Shown here in pieces: positions 39,701 through 52,756 of a stretch of DNA of 64,000 bases (position 1 is the first letter of the stretch; each line of letters starts with the position of its first letter). The stretch comes from Ascidia mentula (taxonomy: Eukaryota; Chordata; Ascidiacea; Phlebobranchia; Ascidiidae): contig OX387197.1 of the NCBI GenBank assembly GCA_947561715.1, positions 8,181,001 through 8,245,000 on the forward strand, given 5' to 3'. The notes beneath the pieces are model-generated. The model was not told the origin of the DNA. It searched no databases and saw nothing but the letters and a program-made list of their open reading frames with translations. The position numbers were made by a program, and so were the translations under genes.

Positions 39701-42178
39701 TGGCAAGCGGCCTTTTTTGTTTATAGAAGAGGGAAGTTCAGTTGACGAAGACGCTCATCATCACTCTGGGGATATTCGTTCTCTGCTGGCTGCCGTTAAT
39801 GGCTTTGTTTGTTGCTGATATGATTATCACCTACAGAACCGACCAGTTGAGCAACGGTAAATAACATTTTACATTGAAATATCAAATTCGAAATCTGTCG
39901 TGCAACAGATTCGCAAACGGGAAAAATAATTGTTGGCACAAATCGGTTGAACTGAAAAATTATTGATGCTTCATTTTGACTGAGAAAATTTACAAATTTT
40001 GGAAGTTAACTGCGTTTGAAAGTTATCAAAAACAAAACCGCCTTAATGCAAGAAGACATTTATAAATATGAAAAAATTAATTGATAAGCAATATTTTCGA
40101 TGTTCTCAGGACTCGAATTGTTGCAATCCACAAATCTAGTTTTCACGATGTAGGGTAACAATTTTCTCGCGTTGTATATTGGGAATTCGCTGGCGCAGAG
40201 TGTGCCCTTTGTCGCCCAGAACCGGCGATTCGGTCATCCACTTTGGTTCGTTGCCAAAATGACTTGGCGGCGACATTTTTGCTAATTCCAAAATGGGACG
40301 AACCTCGCAAACTCATGTTTTCTCGAGATTGGGATGAGGTTGACTCGGGCGCAACGGTTTTGGCGACCCGAATAAGGAAACACTGTAGCCAGCGCAAACG
40401 GCACGCAGACATGGCTGGCGACGTGATCCCATCTTCCCAGCGTCGGTTGGACTTTGCCAAACTGTTAACAAATCGCTCTTATTTTTCAGTGTTTGACTAC
40501 GCCCTCGTACCGACCGTCATAAACAGCTTCCTCAATCCCATCATCTACTCGGTGCGACTCCCGCGCATGCGTGACACCATACAACGGATCGCACTGCCGT
40601 GCATCTTTGGCCGATCGGACAGGTAAATTGTTGCAAAAATATACCATGCAGCTCACGGGCAAGTGCATCGTCATTTGCGAATCACTTTGGCTTCCGAACC
40701 AAATTTGAGAAAATGCGATGTGAGTTCAATTGAGAGCTATTTGTTTCCGATTGTTGCTGCGTGCTAATTTACTTCCGGTGCTCAGCGTCTGATCTTTGGG
40801 GGCAATGGGCTGACAGAAGCCATTCGAACGCACTCGGAAACTGTCCACTAATTGTCAACTAATGCTTCCGCTTGCGCAAAATGTTAATAGTTTATTCAAG
40901 CATTCAGTTTATGCAACAATCAATTTTCTGCAAAGTGTGTAGGATTAGTGAAATGCACCTGTAGTTGCGACTGTGCATGGTTTGCAAAGTATCTACATAT
41001 GTATGTCATTGGCGTTGTAAAATTCATCACAGTAAAACAACGTCGTCGTACAAACCAGTGCATTAATTCTAGCATTTCCCTCGTCCGTCCCATCTTCCTG
41101 TCAACAAACTGATGACGCATATATGTTAAAACGCATGAAGCGTGACTTATTCAATGCAGATGGTATGGTAAGCCGGAAAATCGTCACAGCTCCATGATGT
41201 AAAATAGTGATGGACCCCTGATGGTGTGACCACACGTAAGCCACAAACCACTCGACAAATATGTGTGACAAAATATTGTGCCGTCAATTTTGGTCATTTT
41301 ATTCATATTTACCACAACGTTTTTCTTTACTGCTATATTGTCAGCTTTCAGCTGCCACATTGGGCGGTGAAATTTTGTCAGGTGATATAATTACACTAAT
41401 CGTATGTGGAAGCCGAGGCAGGTTAACCTTATTAGGACAAAAATGCACCCCCTGACACCTGATGTTAAAGCAACAAGGAATTGCTTCTTGGCGTGCGGTG
41501 CGGACGTCCGTTGGGCCGAAACGTGTCGCCACCTCGTCATTTAACTGAAACCCTTTCGTCGGCGTTGTTTTTCGTTGAAAATAAATGAGAATGTAAACAA
41601 CGCTTTTGCGGGAAGTCGCTGACGGTTTGGCTTGTCGCGATAAACAAAATACTTCCTATTTCATGAGTTGAGTTGTCGCTCGCAGCGCGCCGAACTTCAT
41701 TCGATTGCCATTGCGCAAACATCTGACATTTCCGGGCGAAGGGGGGAGCGGTTTGCTGCTGCTTGATTTCTGTTTGAGTGGCACAAGTTTTTGAGCCCAT
41801 TCACGCCAGCAAATTTATTTTAACCCACGTAATCATTATGGTTTGTACATATTCGCAATGTTTGAACTCGAAGTTAAACAAATCACGATTGAATTCATTT
41901 TGGGTAAATTTTTTTACACCACAACCAAAGTCATTGATGGGTTTCTGTTTAGGTTACGAGGAGCCTGGGCAACAAATACATCTTACGATCGATCGATCCA
42001 CAGAAGGTCGGTGAGAAAACGAATCGAAAAACTGAAAGGTGGATCGGATGAAAGCAGCAACGCGAGCTCGCGATCGGCCAGCAGACAGGCCCGATCCCGC
42101 CTCGCTTCTAACCGCTCCATCAACAGCGAAATGTCCCTCAGCCGCGAGTCCACTATCAACACGCCACTGGCCAATTGA
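36705..42178 (+). CDS. Class A GPCR, cannabinoid/S1P/LPA-like
   Basis: Six exons (36705-37172, 37575-37797, 37958-38190, 39727-39856, 40490-40622, 41953-42178) join in frame to 470 aa. Seven hydrophobic segments carry rhodopsin-family marks: LENFVVL in TM1, SLAAADLL in TM2, DRY in FDRYLRI after TM3, LLGWSC at TM4/ECL2, CWLP in TM6 and NPIIY in TM7. The MECA-cluster pattern (SLRKPPYWFIASLAAADLL, SINSLALVSFDRY) is closest, from memory, to cannabinoid and lysophospholipid receptors, so a lipid ligand is likely; the subtype is unresolved. ECL2 is unusually Cys-rich, with seven Cys. The third loop has a poly-Ser stretch. The C-terminal tail (last exon) is Ser/Arg-rich, suited to phosphorylation. 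The first intron uses a GC donor (AAG/GCGAGT). Long introns (38191-39726, 40623-41952) hold no exon I can support. Confidence 0.88.
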
Positions 42179-45039
42179 CGAACCGACCTGTAGCTTGTGA
42201 CCTGACCGCACAACCCAAGGGAACCAATGACTCAGGTCTGCGTGCATTCTCCCAGGTCTGAAGTTCCTAGCACGGCTTTGACGCAAGAGGTCCGTCCAGA
42301 CAATACCAGTAAACGCAGGTGTCCAGGTTGAGCGATTGCACCCACATTTCGACACTGTTCTGAGCAGCCGGCGAACTTTTTACCTTCCGCCTATTGCCAG
42401 GCTTTTTCCGACCAAAGATGCAATTTTGGCCATAGCATTCGTTCATCGATGCGTGTCGTGCAATACGGCACGTAATTTGTGGTTGCCAATAAGTGGGTTG
42501 GAGTAAGAACCGAGGGTCGATTTCAGTATTGCTTTTTGTACATTTCAAGTTATGCTTGTTCCCCCAACAATCGACCAATAAATTTATATAAAGAAGGCGA
42601 TGTAACGGGGTAGAAATACCCTAAATTGGTCGGAATTGACATAGCCAAGCAGTTTGAACAAGCAAGATACTTCCAGCATTTGTTTACGAAACGTACTATA
42701 TTTGTGTTTTTCGCGGCGCACCTTTTTCTTTTTCTTTTGCATAAAACGTCGCTTTTTTGTCTGTCCTTCCTACGTATTTATCGCTGTAAAGTTCTTTTGC
42801 ATTTAGTTTGCCATTTGTTTTGTTGCAATGTAATAAACTTGAGAATTGTCCCAACCTCTCTCAAAATAGCACAAAGGCAGATGTGAGAATGAAATTCCGG
42901 GTCTCTCGTTCCGAGATGGTCTGTTTATCGATGCTGCAGGCCAGTAAACAACGCGATCTGCTGTTGGGACATGACTTATTGGGACCCGAAAGCACCGCGT
43001 ATCGTGACTCGCAACGGATGCATCGCGTAGCGGAAAAAACAAGACGCGTGAATCGGCTACGTGAATCGGCCAGTTATAGAAGCCTGTTGTTGACACTGCA
43101 TTGGATGGGTAATGTGTTCCCAGTTTGCAAGGTCATAAACATCCAAGGCATTCTGAAAAGTTCTTTTTGGGCACCTTCTCCTCACGTTGGAAGCGTTCCG
43201 TTTCTACTACATTGCATGCATCCGGCCAGGGCAGGAAGCCATACAACGAATCCTGACGTGACTTGATGATGTCACGGCGGCTGAGCAACAACAATCAACG
43301 TTCGCTCGTCGTCTCCTTTGTGACGTTAGCCGGCTGTGTTTATGTCTGTTATTAATGTTGCAGTTCCGCAAAACTGCGCTACTTGTTAAAAGAGTCGCTA
43401 ATTGGATGGAAAAGCATGGCAGCTTTGTGGGCGCTTGCTGTTATACAGGAACTTGCGCGCACTGCCGCCAACAGCTTCCTTTCTGGTTGCTGATCATCGA
43501 GTGCTTCGAGTACTGATGGGTTCTTATCAATCTTGCACAATATACGTGTGACACACCAACCATATCTGTACAAATACATACCTCTCGCGGGAAATTGGCT
43601 AATTCGGATTTCCCATTCAATCAAATAGGATACGATTTATCATTTAGTGTAAGTTGCATGCATAGATTTTGTTTACATTAAATACGTGTATGATTGTACT
43701 GATAATATATTAACGGACCAAAATCTATTTCATGTTCATTTAAAGCGGAGTCTCACCAAACTTCGTACCACGGCTGAAAAAAAGGTGTTTACGTCGCAAT
43801 GCTCGAGAAATCAATTTTGTTTTCTGAAACTCACGGCACTTTTGTAAAATTGTTTAGATTCTAAGAATTTGTGCTTGTAAAACCTTATACAAGGAGAAGA
43901 ATTTTGGTAAAAATAATCTTGTAATGATGAATAGTCAATATACCCTGAGTGCTATAGCCCTTTGTGAAAACAGTTTTGTTGGTGACCTCAAATTAAAAAA
44001 ATTGGTGTCAGCGATAGGATACTTTAACAACTCATATTGCTTGATTGTCAAAACCTTTCCGCCAAACGGCAGCTGTTGACGTAACAACCTTGATCAACAA
44101 GTCGCAGACACGGCCCGACACCGGAAGAAAACAATACGTTGCGTTTTTTTAATTATCCTTCCAAAAGGGGGCTTCGGCCAAGTGCGGTGACCTTTGTGGC
44201 GCATTTTACTGAGAAGTTTGGAAAACACCAGGTGCGGTTGATCATGGAAAGTGCCAAATTACTGGTTGAATTTCCAACATGTATAACTGCTGGAATTTGT
44301 TGACAATTAGGAAATCGCTTTGCAGTAATCCGCCAGCTCAATTGCTTCAGCGGAAGATAAGTTACTTTGATCCTTCAAACTTCGTTTGTTGCCACCGGAC
44401 ATGACCTACAGCTAATGAGCCAAATTGCCGGAACAAATATTGCATTGAAGTGGGGATTTTCTCCGGTCGCACGTCTGGTTTTGCCCCAAGACGTGTGAAG
44501 TTTCATAACCACGTAGGAACGTGACGTGTCCATGTCGAAAGACAAAAACAGGAACAATTTCTCGTTGCTGGTGTTCAGCCATTACCGCGAATTAAGTTGC
44601 ACACACTTATGCAAGAGTGGTTGGCCGAACGGTTCTATGTCCGTCATCAATAAAGCTGACAGCAGCAGAACAACTGTATACTTACCAACTACATGAGATC
44701 CACTTATTGGATCTATAAAGCAGTTAACACGCTATCATCAGGGATGGCCACAGCAACCATTTCCATTTTGTTTCCGGCAGAAAGTTAATTTTTATTACGC
44801 TTTCTTGGGAAGGCAAACTGACGACAAACGACCACACAAAGCTACGGCGCAGGGAAGTCACACAACAAAAAGTATAGAACAGGTGGCCAAGTCAAAGAGG
44901 ACAGCAGGCAATGTAATGGTGAGAATGCTTACGCACAATATCACATCACATTGCTGCAAATTTTCTAAACAAAGGGCGACAAATAAATAGGCAAAGCAAA
45001 ATGTACTGTTTCTTACTGGAAAACCATCGTACGTACATT
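42179..45039. other. Intergenic between convergent genes
   Basis: Holds the GPCR 3' UTR (AATAAA at 42577) and the downstream flank of the KIAA2026 homologue (AATAAA on the - strand at 44791-44796). Open frames at 42891-43113 and 43363-43514 look somewhat coding-like; see findings. Otherwise nothing supported. Confidence 0.45.
42577..42582 (+). terminator. Candidate poly(A) signal of the GPCR
   Basis: AATAAA about 400 bases after the GPCR stop on the same strand. Confidence 0.45.
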
Positions 45040-48000
45040 TCAGACTGGGCCGCCGCTTTGGGAGTACGGGGTAAAAACGTAGCGTGGAGTTTGCTGCAAG
45101 TTGGTGGGCACGGGCGCTCTGGCGCGGTAAGCGGCAACATTGGAAACCGGGTGCGTTTGCGAGACCATCAATACCGGTCGTGGCTGAACTGGGATGGCCA
45201 TCGCCTGTGCAGGTACAGCTGCTTGGACAATCTGAACCGGCTGCGCTACAGGTACAGGAGCAACTATGGTGGGTACCAACTTCATGCGTTGAACGGGCTG
45301 CGGTTGCATGCTTGAGAGAGCAGTGGTAGCAGCCAACGCGGAAACGGGGACAGTCGATGTTTGAATGTGATTGAACGCCTGCGGTTGAGCGGTGGACGCA
45401 GATACCACTCGCGAATGCATGAAAGTCGGAAGTGGGATTTGGACGGATCCTTGAGGCAAAGAGCTATTAGCGGGAATGGATTGGCCGGTCGACACCAACA
45501 CACCCGTGGCTGGTTTCTGGATGGTCGCAGTTTGGAGAGGCTGCTGCGGGACTACAGGGCGAGCAATGCTTACCACTCGAGGATTAACCTTTACTATAAA
45601 CTTCCCAAGACTTCCAACGCCAGTCGCGGCAGAATTGCTTCGAATGTTGGCCGAGGACACTGACGCCGAAGTCAGTTGGCCGGTTTGGTTTGATAAAACT
45701 AAGTTGATAAGTTGCCCTGTGGGCTTGGTTATGTCAGTCGGGGTTGCCGAGTTGTTGGCATGAACTGACTGTTGAACGAGTTTGACAGACACAGGGTTGG
45801 TTACTATCGCCGGTTTTGCATCAACCCCGGACTGATGATTCTTGCTTGTTTCACCCGTTGATGAAGGCGTGACAGCAGCCGGAGGTTCATTGAGATTTGC
45901 AGCAGAACAAACAGATGTGACAGGTGGCGGTTGCTGTTTTTTGGGCGTTGGTTTCCTCAATATCGAAGCAACCGCGCGGCGGCGATTGCCTGTGAGTGAA
46001 ATATGAGGAACCTTGTTTTCTACATTTTGAGATTGGGTTCGGCCAAACCTTGCTGTGAGGTCTTCAAAGCTGGCGGCTGGTTTCGTGTCGTTATCCACCC
46101 TCACAATTGGGGCGATACGACCGTCGTTAAAGCGAAGTGCAGGACAGACTTTGCCGTTCTGCAAACGGATGATGACGTTTTCCACAGTTTCGTTTTCCTG
46201 CACGCGATAAGTTGGCGAATCGGCAAGCAGCGAATTTTTCTTGCTGGGAGACCACGACACACTCTCGCTATAGTTTTCCTCCGTCTCTTCCTTCGCAACG
46301 CGCTGCCTTTTCTCTTTCTTTTGTTGGCGAAGAGCTTGTTGCATGGAGCGCCTTTTCTTGTCTTCCTGCTCCCTTGCGGCCTTACGCTGTTGCCTGGCAA
46401 CTGCATCTTTAGCCAACACGCGATCGACAACTTCGGTAATTTCAGACTGGTCAGATCGGATGAGGGGGAGAAGGGAGGGACCCAACAAGCTGGTGTATTT
46501 TAATGCGAGGTAGAGGATTTTCCGAAACACCTACGAAAAATATTTCGAGTACAAATTATTGCCAGGGTTTTTTTGAAGCATCATCCCGCAGCAGCTTGCG
46601 CACTTTATAATTTTCAACTGAAATCGAAAAGCAACCATAAGGGCACCGTTTAGGTTTTGCCAAATTCTTTTTCATTGTTCTGTAGAACTCTCATGTTTAA
46701 GGACGCTGTTCCATCTTTCCGTTCAACACTTTTGATCATATTCTACAGGAAATTAAACTGGTGAGCACATCAACAATTGGTTAACCTTATTTTCTCGTTT
46801 GCTCCGTTGTCGTGTTCGTCTTTCGTTCAGACTCACAGCGCCACCTTCCAGTTCATCGTCTTGACGTTCCCTGGTTATAATTCGCTTCAAAGCGGCCACG
46901 TTGTCTGTTAAAACTTCCTCCAACTCTTCCATAGCGGCGGGCAACAGACGTTTTCGATCTGAACATTGATATGAAAACTCAGTAAAACAGTAACTGCCAA
47001 ACAATAAATTCAAAAGCTCTTCTGGCAAAATGCGTGAAAAGGGGCAAAAAAGAGGGGGTAATCAAAGGGAAGACAAAAAGAATTTAAAAAAAAATTAAAG
47101 AGCTTTCAATTTATTGAATATTATGCCAGGTAGCGTCGGCAACAAACAGTAATTGTTATTTTTTTACATTTACCAGAAATCACAACCACATGTACAATGT
47201 TGTTGACTTGTGCAGCTAAAATATAAAAAAATATTTCTGCCCAAACAATATTGTGTAAAAATAATGAGAAAGACTTCAAATCGAAATCATTGCAAACTTT
47301 TTTTTGGCTTAAAGAATATCTTCTACCTTCATCATTTTCATCATACATGTGTGATGTTGGAAGTGATTGAGAGAGATCATCATCGGAGGACTCACAAACA
47401 TAATCCTCATCTTCCTCATATCTCTTGGGCTTCCTTCTGGATCTCCTTAATTCCCTGTCACTTCCTGAATCACTCTCTTCCACGTATAAAGGATTGGGTG
47501 TCCCCGATCGTGTTGAGGAGTTTTCCATTGAAAGAAGAGCATTCTAAATGCAGGTGCAACTCTTTACCAATGATATAGTGTTAAAACAAACAGAATATTA
47601 ACCAGGGGATTCATTAATGTGCGTTACCTTGTTTGATATTTCTTCCTCCCAAGGGTCACCTCTGAAGTCAACACTGTTAAAAGCATTTCCTGTGGTTGCC
47701 TTGTGAACAATTTCATCATGTTCTTTCTTCAGTCTGATTTTGACATCAAATCTTGCCTTTTCCAGCTTTGTTTCAAATGGCAGGAGCTCGTTTAACAGCC
47801 AACGCAGACGCTCTAACAGTGACGATATATTTCGAATGACGATTGATGGCTAAAAAACATTTAAAATACTGAAATTACCTTATTTAAATACGTTTTATTT
47901 AAATTATAGTTTTTAAATTCTGTAATACCTGAAACATTAATCATATATTGGACTGGATTAAAACCTATGCAAAGTGAAAAAAACAATGCAAAACCACTTT

Positions 48001-51000
48001 TACTGGTACTACCTTTTTAACTTTAACAGCTTTGGATTTCTCTTTATCGATGGTCAGTATTAGATCATGTAATGCACTGATACTGTCACACACCATTTCA
48101 AAATCCACAGACCCAAAGTCCGAGACTGGCTCCTGCATTTAATTATTTCTTTCTAATTAAATAAAATTGTTTGTTTGTTTCTACTCTATGATAAATAAAT
48201 AAATAAATAAATAAACAAAATTTAGATAACTCACACAGAAAGCACTTGCTTTAAAAACAACTATGTCTGGAAATGAATTCCAGATTAAGCATGGTTGAGG
48301 TAAGGTGCTTTTGTCTGTTGGTTAAAACATTTTGCTTCTTTATAGAAACATTACAAACCTCTATTTCAATAGGTTTTCTTGATTTCCTCAGTGGTTTTCT
48401 TCCACGCTTCCTTGGGGAGTTAACTACTTTTGGTTTCTTTTCTTCTTCCACTTCACCGTCAACCATCATCTTGCTGTAGTTGACAGTTGTCCGCTTTCGC
48501 AAGCTGCGTCTTACTTCTTGGAATGGTTCAGGCGTTGATTGCCTTAAAAGTAGTAGTTTAGTGTATTTAATGTAAAACAAACACAACAGGGTTTTCTCCA
48601 GTATAAAATATCTACCGATGCGTTTTCCCGCGCTTTTTACGTGTGGGTGAATACGGAACATCATTTTCCTCCTCTGTAATCACAGAGACAACTTCACCTT
48701 GACTGTTACAGGAATCACTTATAATGGAAGAATCAATTTCAGTATGAATATGTGCATTGTTAGTTGTTGGTGACGGGGAAGGTAACATTGATTCTTTTTT
48801 CAAAGATCCATCATCACTTTTATGCATAACAGTTTCAATGGCAGAATTGTTTAAAACAGTAGTTGCTACATCTTCACAGGTGGTGTTCACTTCTTTTACA
48901 TCTTCAACAGATAAACTGTCTGCACTTTTGTCTTCACAGTAAGAAGAGATGATGCTATTTTCTGATAGAGGTTGTGGAATGTCTACAGACATATTTGTGG
49001 GATTGTCGTCGCATACACCTTCGACAGGTTCACAAACAGTTTCGTTCAGATCAGTTGTGGAAACATTCACTATTTCATTGTCAGATTTATCTGAGGCAGC
49101 TGGGCTGTGTGGTTCTGCAGGTGAATAAAGCTGATGTTGTTGATTTGTGGTGTCATTTGACTGATCTGCACATGTGGTTTCAGGTGGTGGGCATTCGGTA
49201 AACTTAAAACTGCCAAACTGTCGATGTCTATAAATTCTGACATCATCGCCACAGAATTGGGGGAAATAAATGTAAACATTTCCTTCAACATCCTCTCCAA
49301 GATCCATGGGTCGAAGCTAAACAGCATTTTAAGTAAATTTCACATTTTTAGTTGTGCAATAAAGCATCTCAAAAAAGTTACTCACTTGTTCAGCAGGCAA
49401 AGCAGCAATATTGTTCTGAACACTTTGTGTCGTTGTTTGATTGTCACAAAGAGCCTTTACAGGACAAGATAATATGTCAAAAGTAAGCATGGGAAATTGG
49501 GAAAGCAACTTACTTTGATAATGTGCGCTTTTTGATTGTATGATAGGTCTCTGAATGATTTACTATCACCATTGTCAGTGACGAAAGGATTTTTCCATGA
49601 CATAGCCTCAAAGAAAGAAGTGCTAAGACACAGTTTATCAGCGGCAACAACAAATGAAAAATGCTTCATGACAATTTCAAACCACTTTATTAGTTTCAAT
49701 TTCAGTCGACGATTCCAAACACTAAAAAGAAATCATACATTAGCAATAGTGCCGATAATGTTTTTTATAGTGAGCTGCAGTCAGTCTAACAGGTTTCATC
49801 AGTGCAGCTTTGGTGTTACTTACAATGATCTTGTCAGCTAAAAAGATCTCACCATACCTGCACTGATGAGACCTATTAGGTCTGTAGCTCACTAAAAAGA
49901 AAAGTTATCAATCAAGATGCAAATCATACATGTAAGAGGATGGCTTAATTGTGATAGCATACCTGTAAGTCATTGGTGGCCTTTGATTAATAAGGTTGCG
50001 CTCATAGTAAGTGCTGAGGAATGAAGTCATGAGTTTGGCAAGATATAAAGAGTCGCTAGGTATGAGTAGACCCATCTCCAGGTTGTACATACTCAGCTCA
50101 GGCAATCTCAAAACTCCCTCATTTAAATTTAGAAACAAACCTTAAAACAACAGGTTTTGATTTATATCTTTCTATAATTGCCAACATGCAAATATACACA
50201 ACGCAATACCAATTTGTTTTTAAACTATCTTAAAAAACAGGATACACATATTACCAATTTCTGGCAACACTGGACAGGTTTTTATTGTCTCCATGTTCTC
50301 AGATGTTTCCAGGCCATTAACAAACACAGCAGCAACTTGTTGATACAGAAGTTGTTGCTGTTTTCGTTCTCGATAGCTGGCCTGCTTTTCATCCTCTGCC
50401 ATTATAGCCTCCTCACAGCGCACAAAGTCAAACACTAGATGGGGCTGATTGTCAAAGTCATTGCCATTAAAAATGTCCCGTAATCCATTTGAACCAAGTT
50501 TTCTGAAGAGTTAAAATTAGAATTGCAAATGAAAAAGGTCCCAAAAACTTATTACAAACCTAGCAGCAGGGTCTGCAACAAAACTCTCATTTACTTTTGT
50601 TGAGAACCTTCCATCTGAAGTTTTAGCAATGGTGGCACTTTGTTGAATTTCTCTGAAAAAATATCAAAGATCACAACTATTTTCGATGTAGGATTTTATT
50701 TCCTACTCACCGACTGAGTAAGCCTAGTTTGCTCTCAAAAAACATTTCCAAACGCTTTGCTTTTTTGGATATGGGATGGTCTGTTGTATTATACCTGACA
50801 ATCGATAAAGCTTGAAAAGAATAATTTTACATCAGAGAATTTCAAACAAACCTATAGCAGTTTTCAATCATTTTTCGAAAATCTTTGGCTATTTCCACAA
50901 ATAATTTGTATTTATTTTCTTCAATCTTTTGTAAGATTTTATTAAGCCACATTGGTTCCTTGATTTTAAGTTCGTAGTCCCACAGACCCAGGCCCTCTGT

Positions 51001-51250
51001 GTCTACTGGCTCCATAAACGGCCAACAAATGGTTCTACAGAATACAAACTTTGTGTTACATGACAACAACACCACAGTGCACAAAAATGAAAACTTGCCT
51101 GTTTTGTTTAATTATTTCATTTATTATCCTTTGTCCACAAAAAACTTCAGACAATTTTTCATCTTCACAAGTTTTAATTTCAGTACAGTTGTGTGGAACT
51201 TCTTCTGATACATCTTCAGCAAAATCCTGCTTCGAATTTTCATCATCCAT
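45040..51250 (-). CDS. KIAA2026 homologue with bromodomain-like N-terminus
   Basis: Fifteen exons close in frame to 1440 aa: 51099-51250, 50852-51034, 50711-50794, 50560-50652, 50255-50502, 49963-50140, 49514-49721, 49386-49454, 48616-49316, 48359-48542, 48013-48132, 47628-47849, 47327-47543, 46786-46958 and 45040-46530. Residues about 40-140 resemble a divergent bromodomain: WPFMEPVDTEGLGLWDYELK, then MWLNKI, AKDFRKMIENCYRYN and SKKAKRLEMFFESKLGLLSR. The rest includes an acidic Ser-rich exon (48616-49316), an AT-hook-like KRGRKPLRKSRKP, an acidic stretch (DSGSDRELRRSRRKPKR), a coiled basic region and a long Pro/Gln/Val/Ser-rich tail. The PFMEPVDTE signature and order match what I remember of human KIAA2026, a poorly studied nuclear protein. 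A chromatin role is inferred. Intron 1 has a GC donor (ACAG/GCAAGT). Confidence 0.82.
48189..48213. repeat. AAAT microsatellite
   Basis: Five to six copies of AAAT/ATAA in an intron of the KIAA2026 homologue. No special role is evident. Confidence 0.85.
49762..49899. repeat. Fold-back MITE-like element in an intron
   Basis: Imperfect inverted arms of about 42 bases, TTTATAGTGAGCTGCAG... on the left and ...CTGTAGCTCACTAAAAA on the right, both containing the core CATCAGTGCA. The element fills much of the 240-base intron (49722-49962) between exons 6 and 7 of the KIAA2026 homologue. A related half copy is near 34720. No coding capacity. Confidence 0.8.
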
Positions 51251-52756
51251 AACAGGGTAATTTAATTTCTGGTATATTAATCATGCCACAGTAACTACAA
51301 TTTATAATGGAATATACTATACTATTTGGGAGTTTAAAGTTCTAATACAAGAAATGAAAAATTGCTATAGTTTGCTTTAGCCTACATGTTAGATTGATAA
51401 AATCATTTTTTCTGATGACAAAGGATAATAACAAGGTAAACAACTAGACAAATATGCTTAAACGCAACAAAACACCAAAATACGTGTTTTTTAACGTATA
51501 TTGTTTTTAATTTGCATTAGGAATTGCCCTTTGGCATTGGCATAAACTTCCGTTCTTTGGTTGCTGCAAGTGGAAAACACGCAAGGTTGGATGAATGAAA
51601 ATAATGCCACTGTCATTCCAGTAGGTAAACAGTTCAATGCGTATTATAACATAGTCTATTCTCCCGCCAAAAGCAATCGAAAATATTATAAATATCTGTA
51701 TAATTTATTCAATTCACGTGTTTTACGGTGCTTGGCATTTAAATTGAAAACAAAGATATCGAAATAAATAATAATCTTGCCCCGCTACGACGAAAGTCAC
51801 TCAAGCGTATCTCGTTTTACAACGATTGGCATGCCCTAAACCTCAACTGTGAAAAAAGTTTTTCTTTAAATTTAATAATAAAGATTAACCACCACACACG
51901 TCATTAACATGCATAGCAAATCCCGATTTCATCCTCATTACTAATGGAACATATATATGGGCCCAGGGCATGTCATTCGTAGCAGGAACGGGCCCAGGGA
52001 GAGCGGAACCCGATTTGAAAGTGATGCCCGGCCTATATTTCACTCCAAAAAATTATCACAATTGGCATAATTGGAAAATTTTTACGTTTTTTTTCCTTCA
52101 GGTACACTATATTCAGCGCGGGGTCCCTTTTCAGTGCGGGAGCACGATTTGGTCGAATGTACCAAGGAAAAACGCCTTAGAATTTTCATTCGAAAAAAGT
52201 GACTTCTTTTTTAGCTACATCTAATGGTGATCGTGCCACAGCAGTTGTACGTCTAAGAACATTTCACGGCAGAGTGGTAAACTTCGCCAGTTCCAGTTTC
52301 CTTCTGAAAATTGAAGTTCTCTAAGCTGTATGGCCACATTTCAATGGACTTCAAAATGAAAGGCTTATTTTGTTTTCTACTCCTGGCACCGTTTCATTCC
52401 TACCAAGAGCCGGGCTGCGAATTCAGTTCGGACAAAACATCAAGGACATTTATTACGAAACAAAAAGAAGAAACAGTGAGTCAATAAGGAAACAACAACA
52501 TGACAAGTGAAATGCAACTTGAAGGAAGCCAACAGGTTTTACTGTTCCAGTAGCACCAAAAATAATTTCTCCACTTTTGCATGCAAAGCTGTCCGTTGAG
52601 CGGTGCATAAGATGTGCTTGAAGCGTGCTGTGATGCGTAAAGCGTGAAAGCGGGATCGACTCGACTGCTACTGCTGCTGTTACTGCGGGGCCAGCGGAAG
52701 CGGGCGGACAAGTTGGCCTGGACTTGCACATATACGCCGCCCAGTGAATGGATTGA
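51251..52756. other. Intergenic, promoter side of KIAA2026 homologue
   Basis: Contains the 5' flank of the KIAA2026 homologue and the 3' flank of SUFU, both on the - strand. AATAAA on the - strand at 52449-52454 could serve SUFU. I see no further gene. Confidence 0.5.
52449..52454 (-). terminator. Candidate poly(A) signal of SUFU
   Basis: AATAAA on the minus strand, about 300 bases after the SUFU stop. Confidence 0.45.

Noticed and set aside
45001..46503. Several + strand frames of 60-166 residues
   Set aside because: They are antisense to the large last exon of the KIAA2026 homologue.
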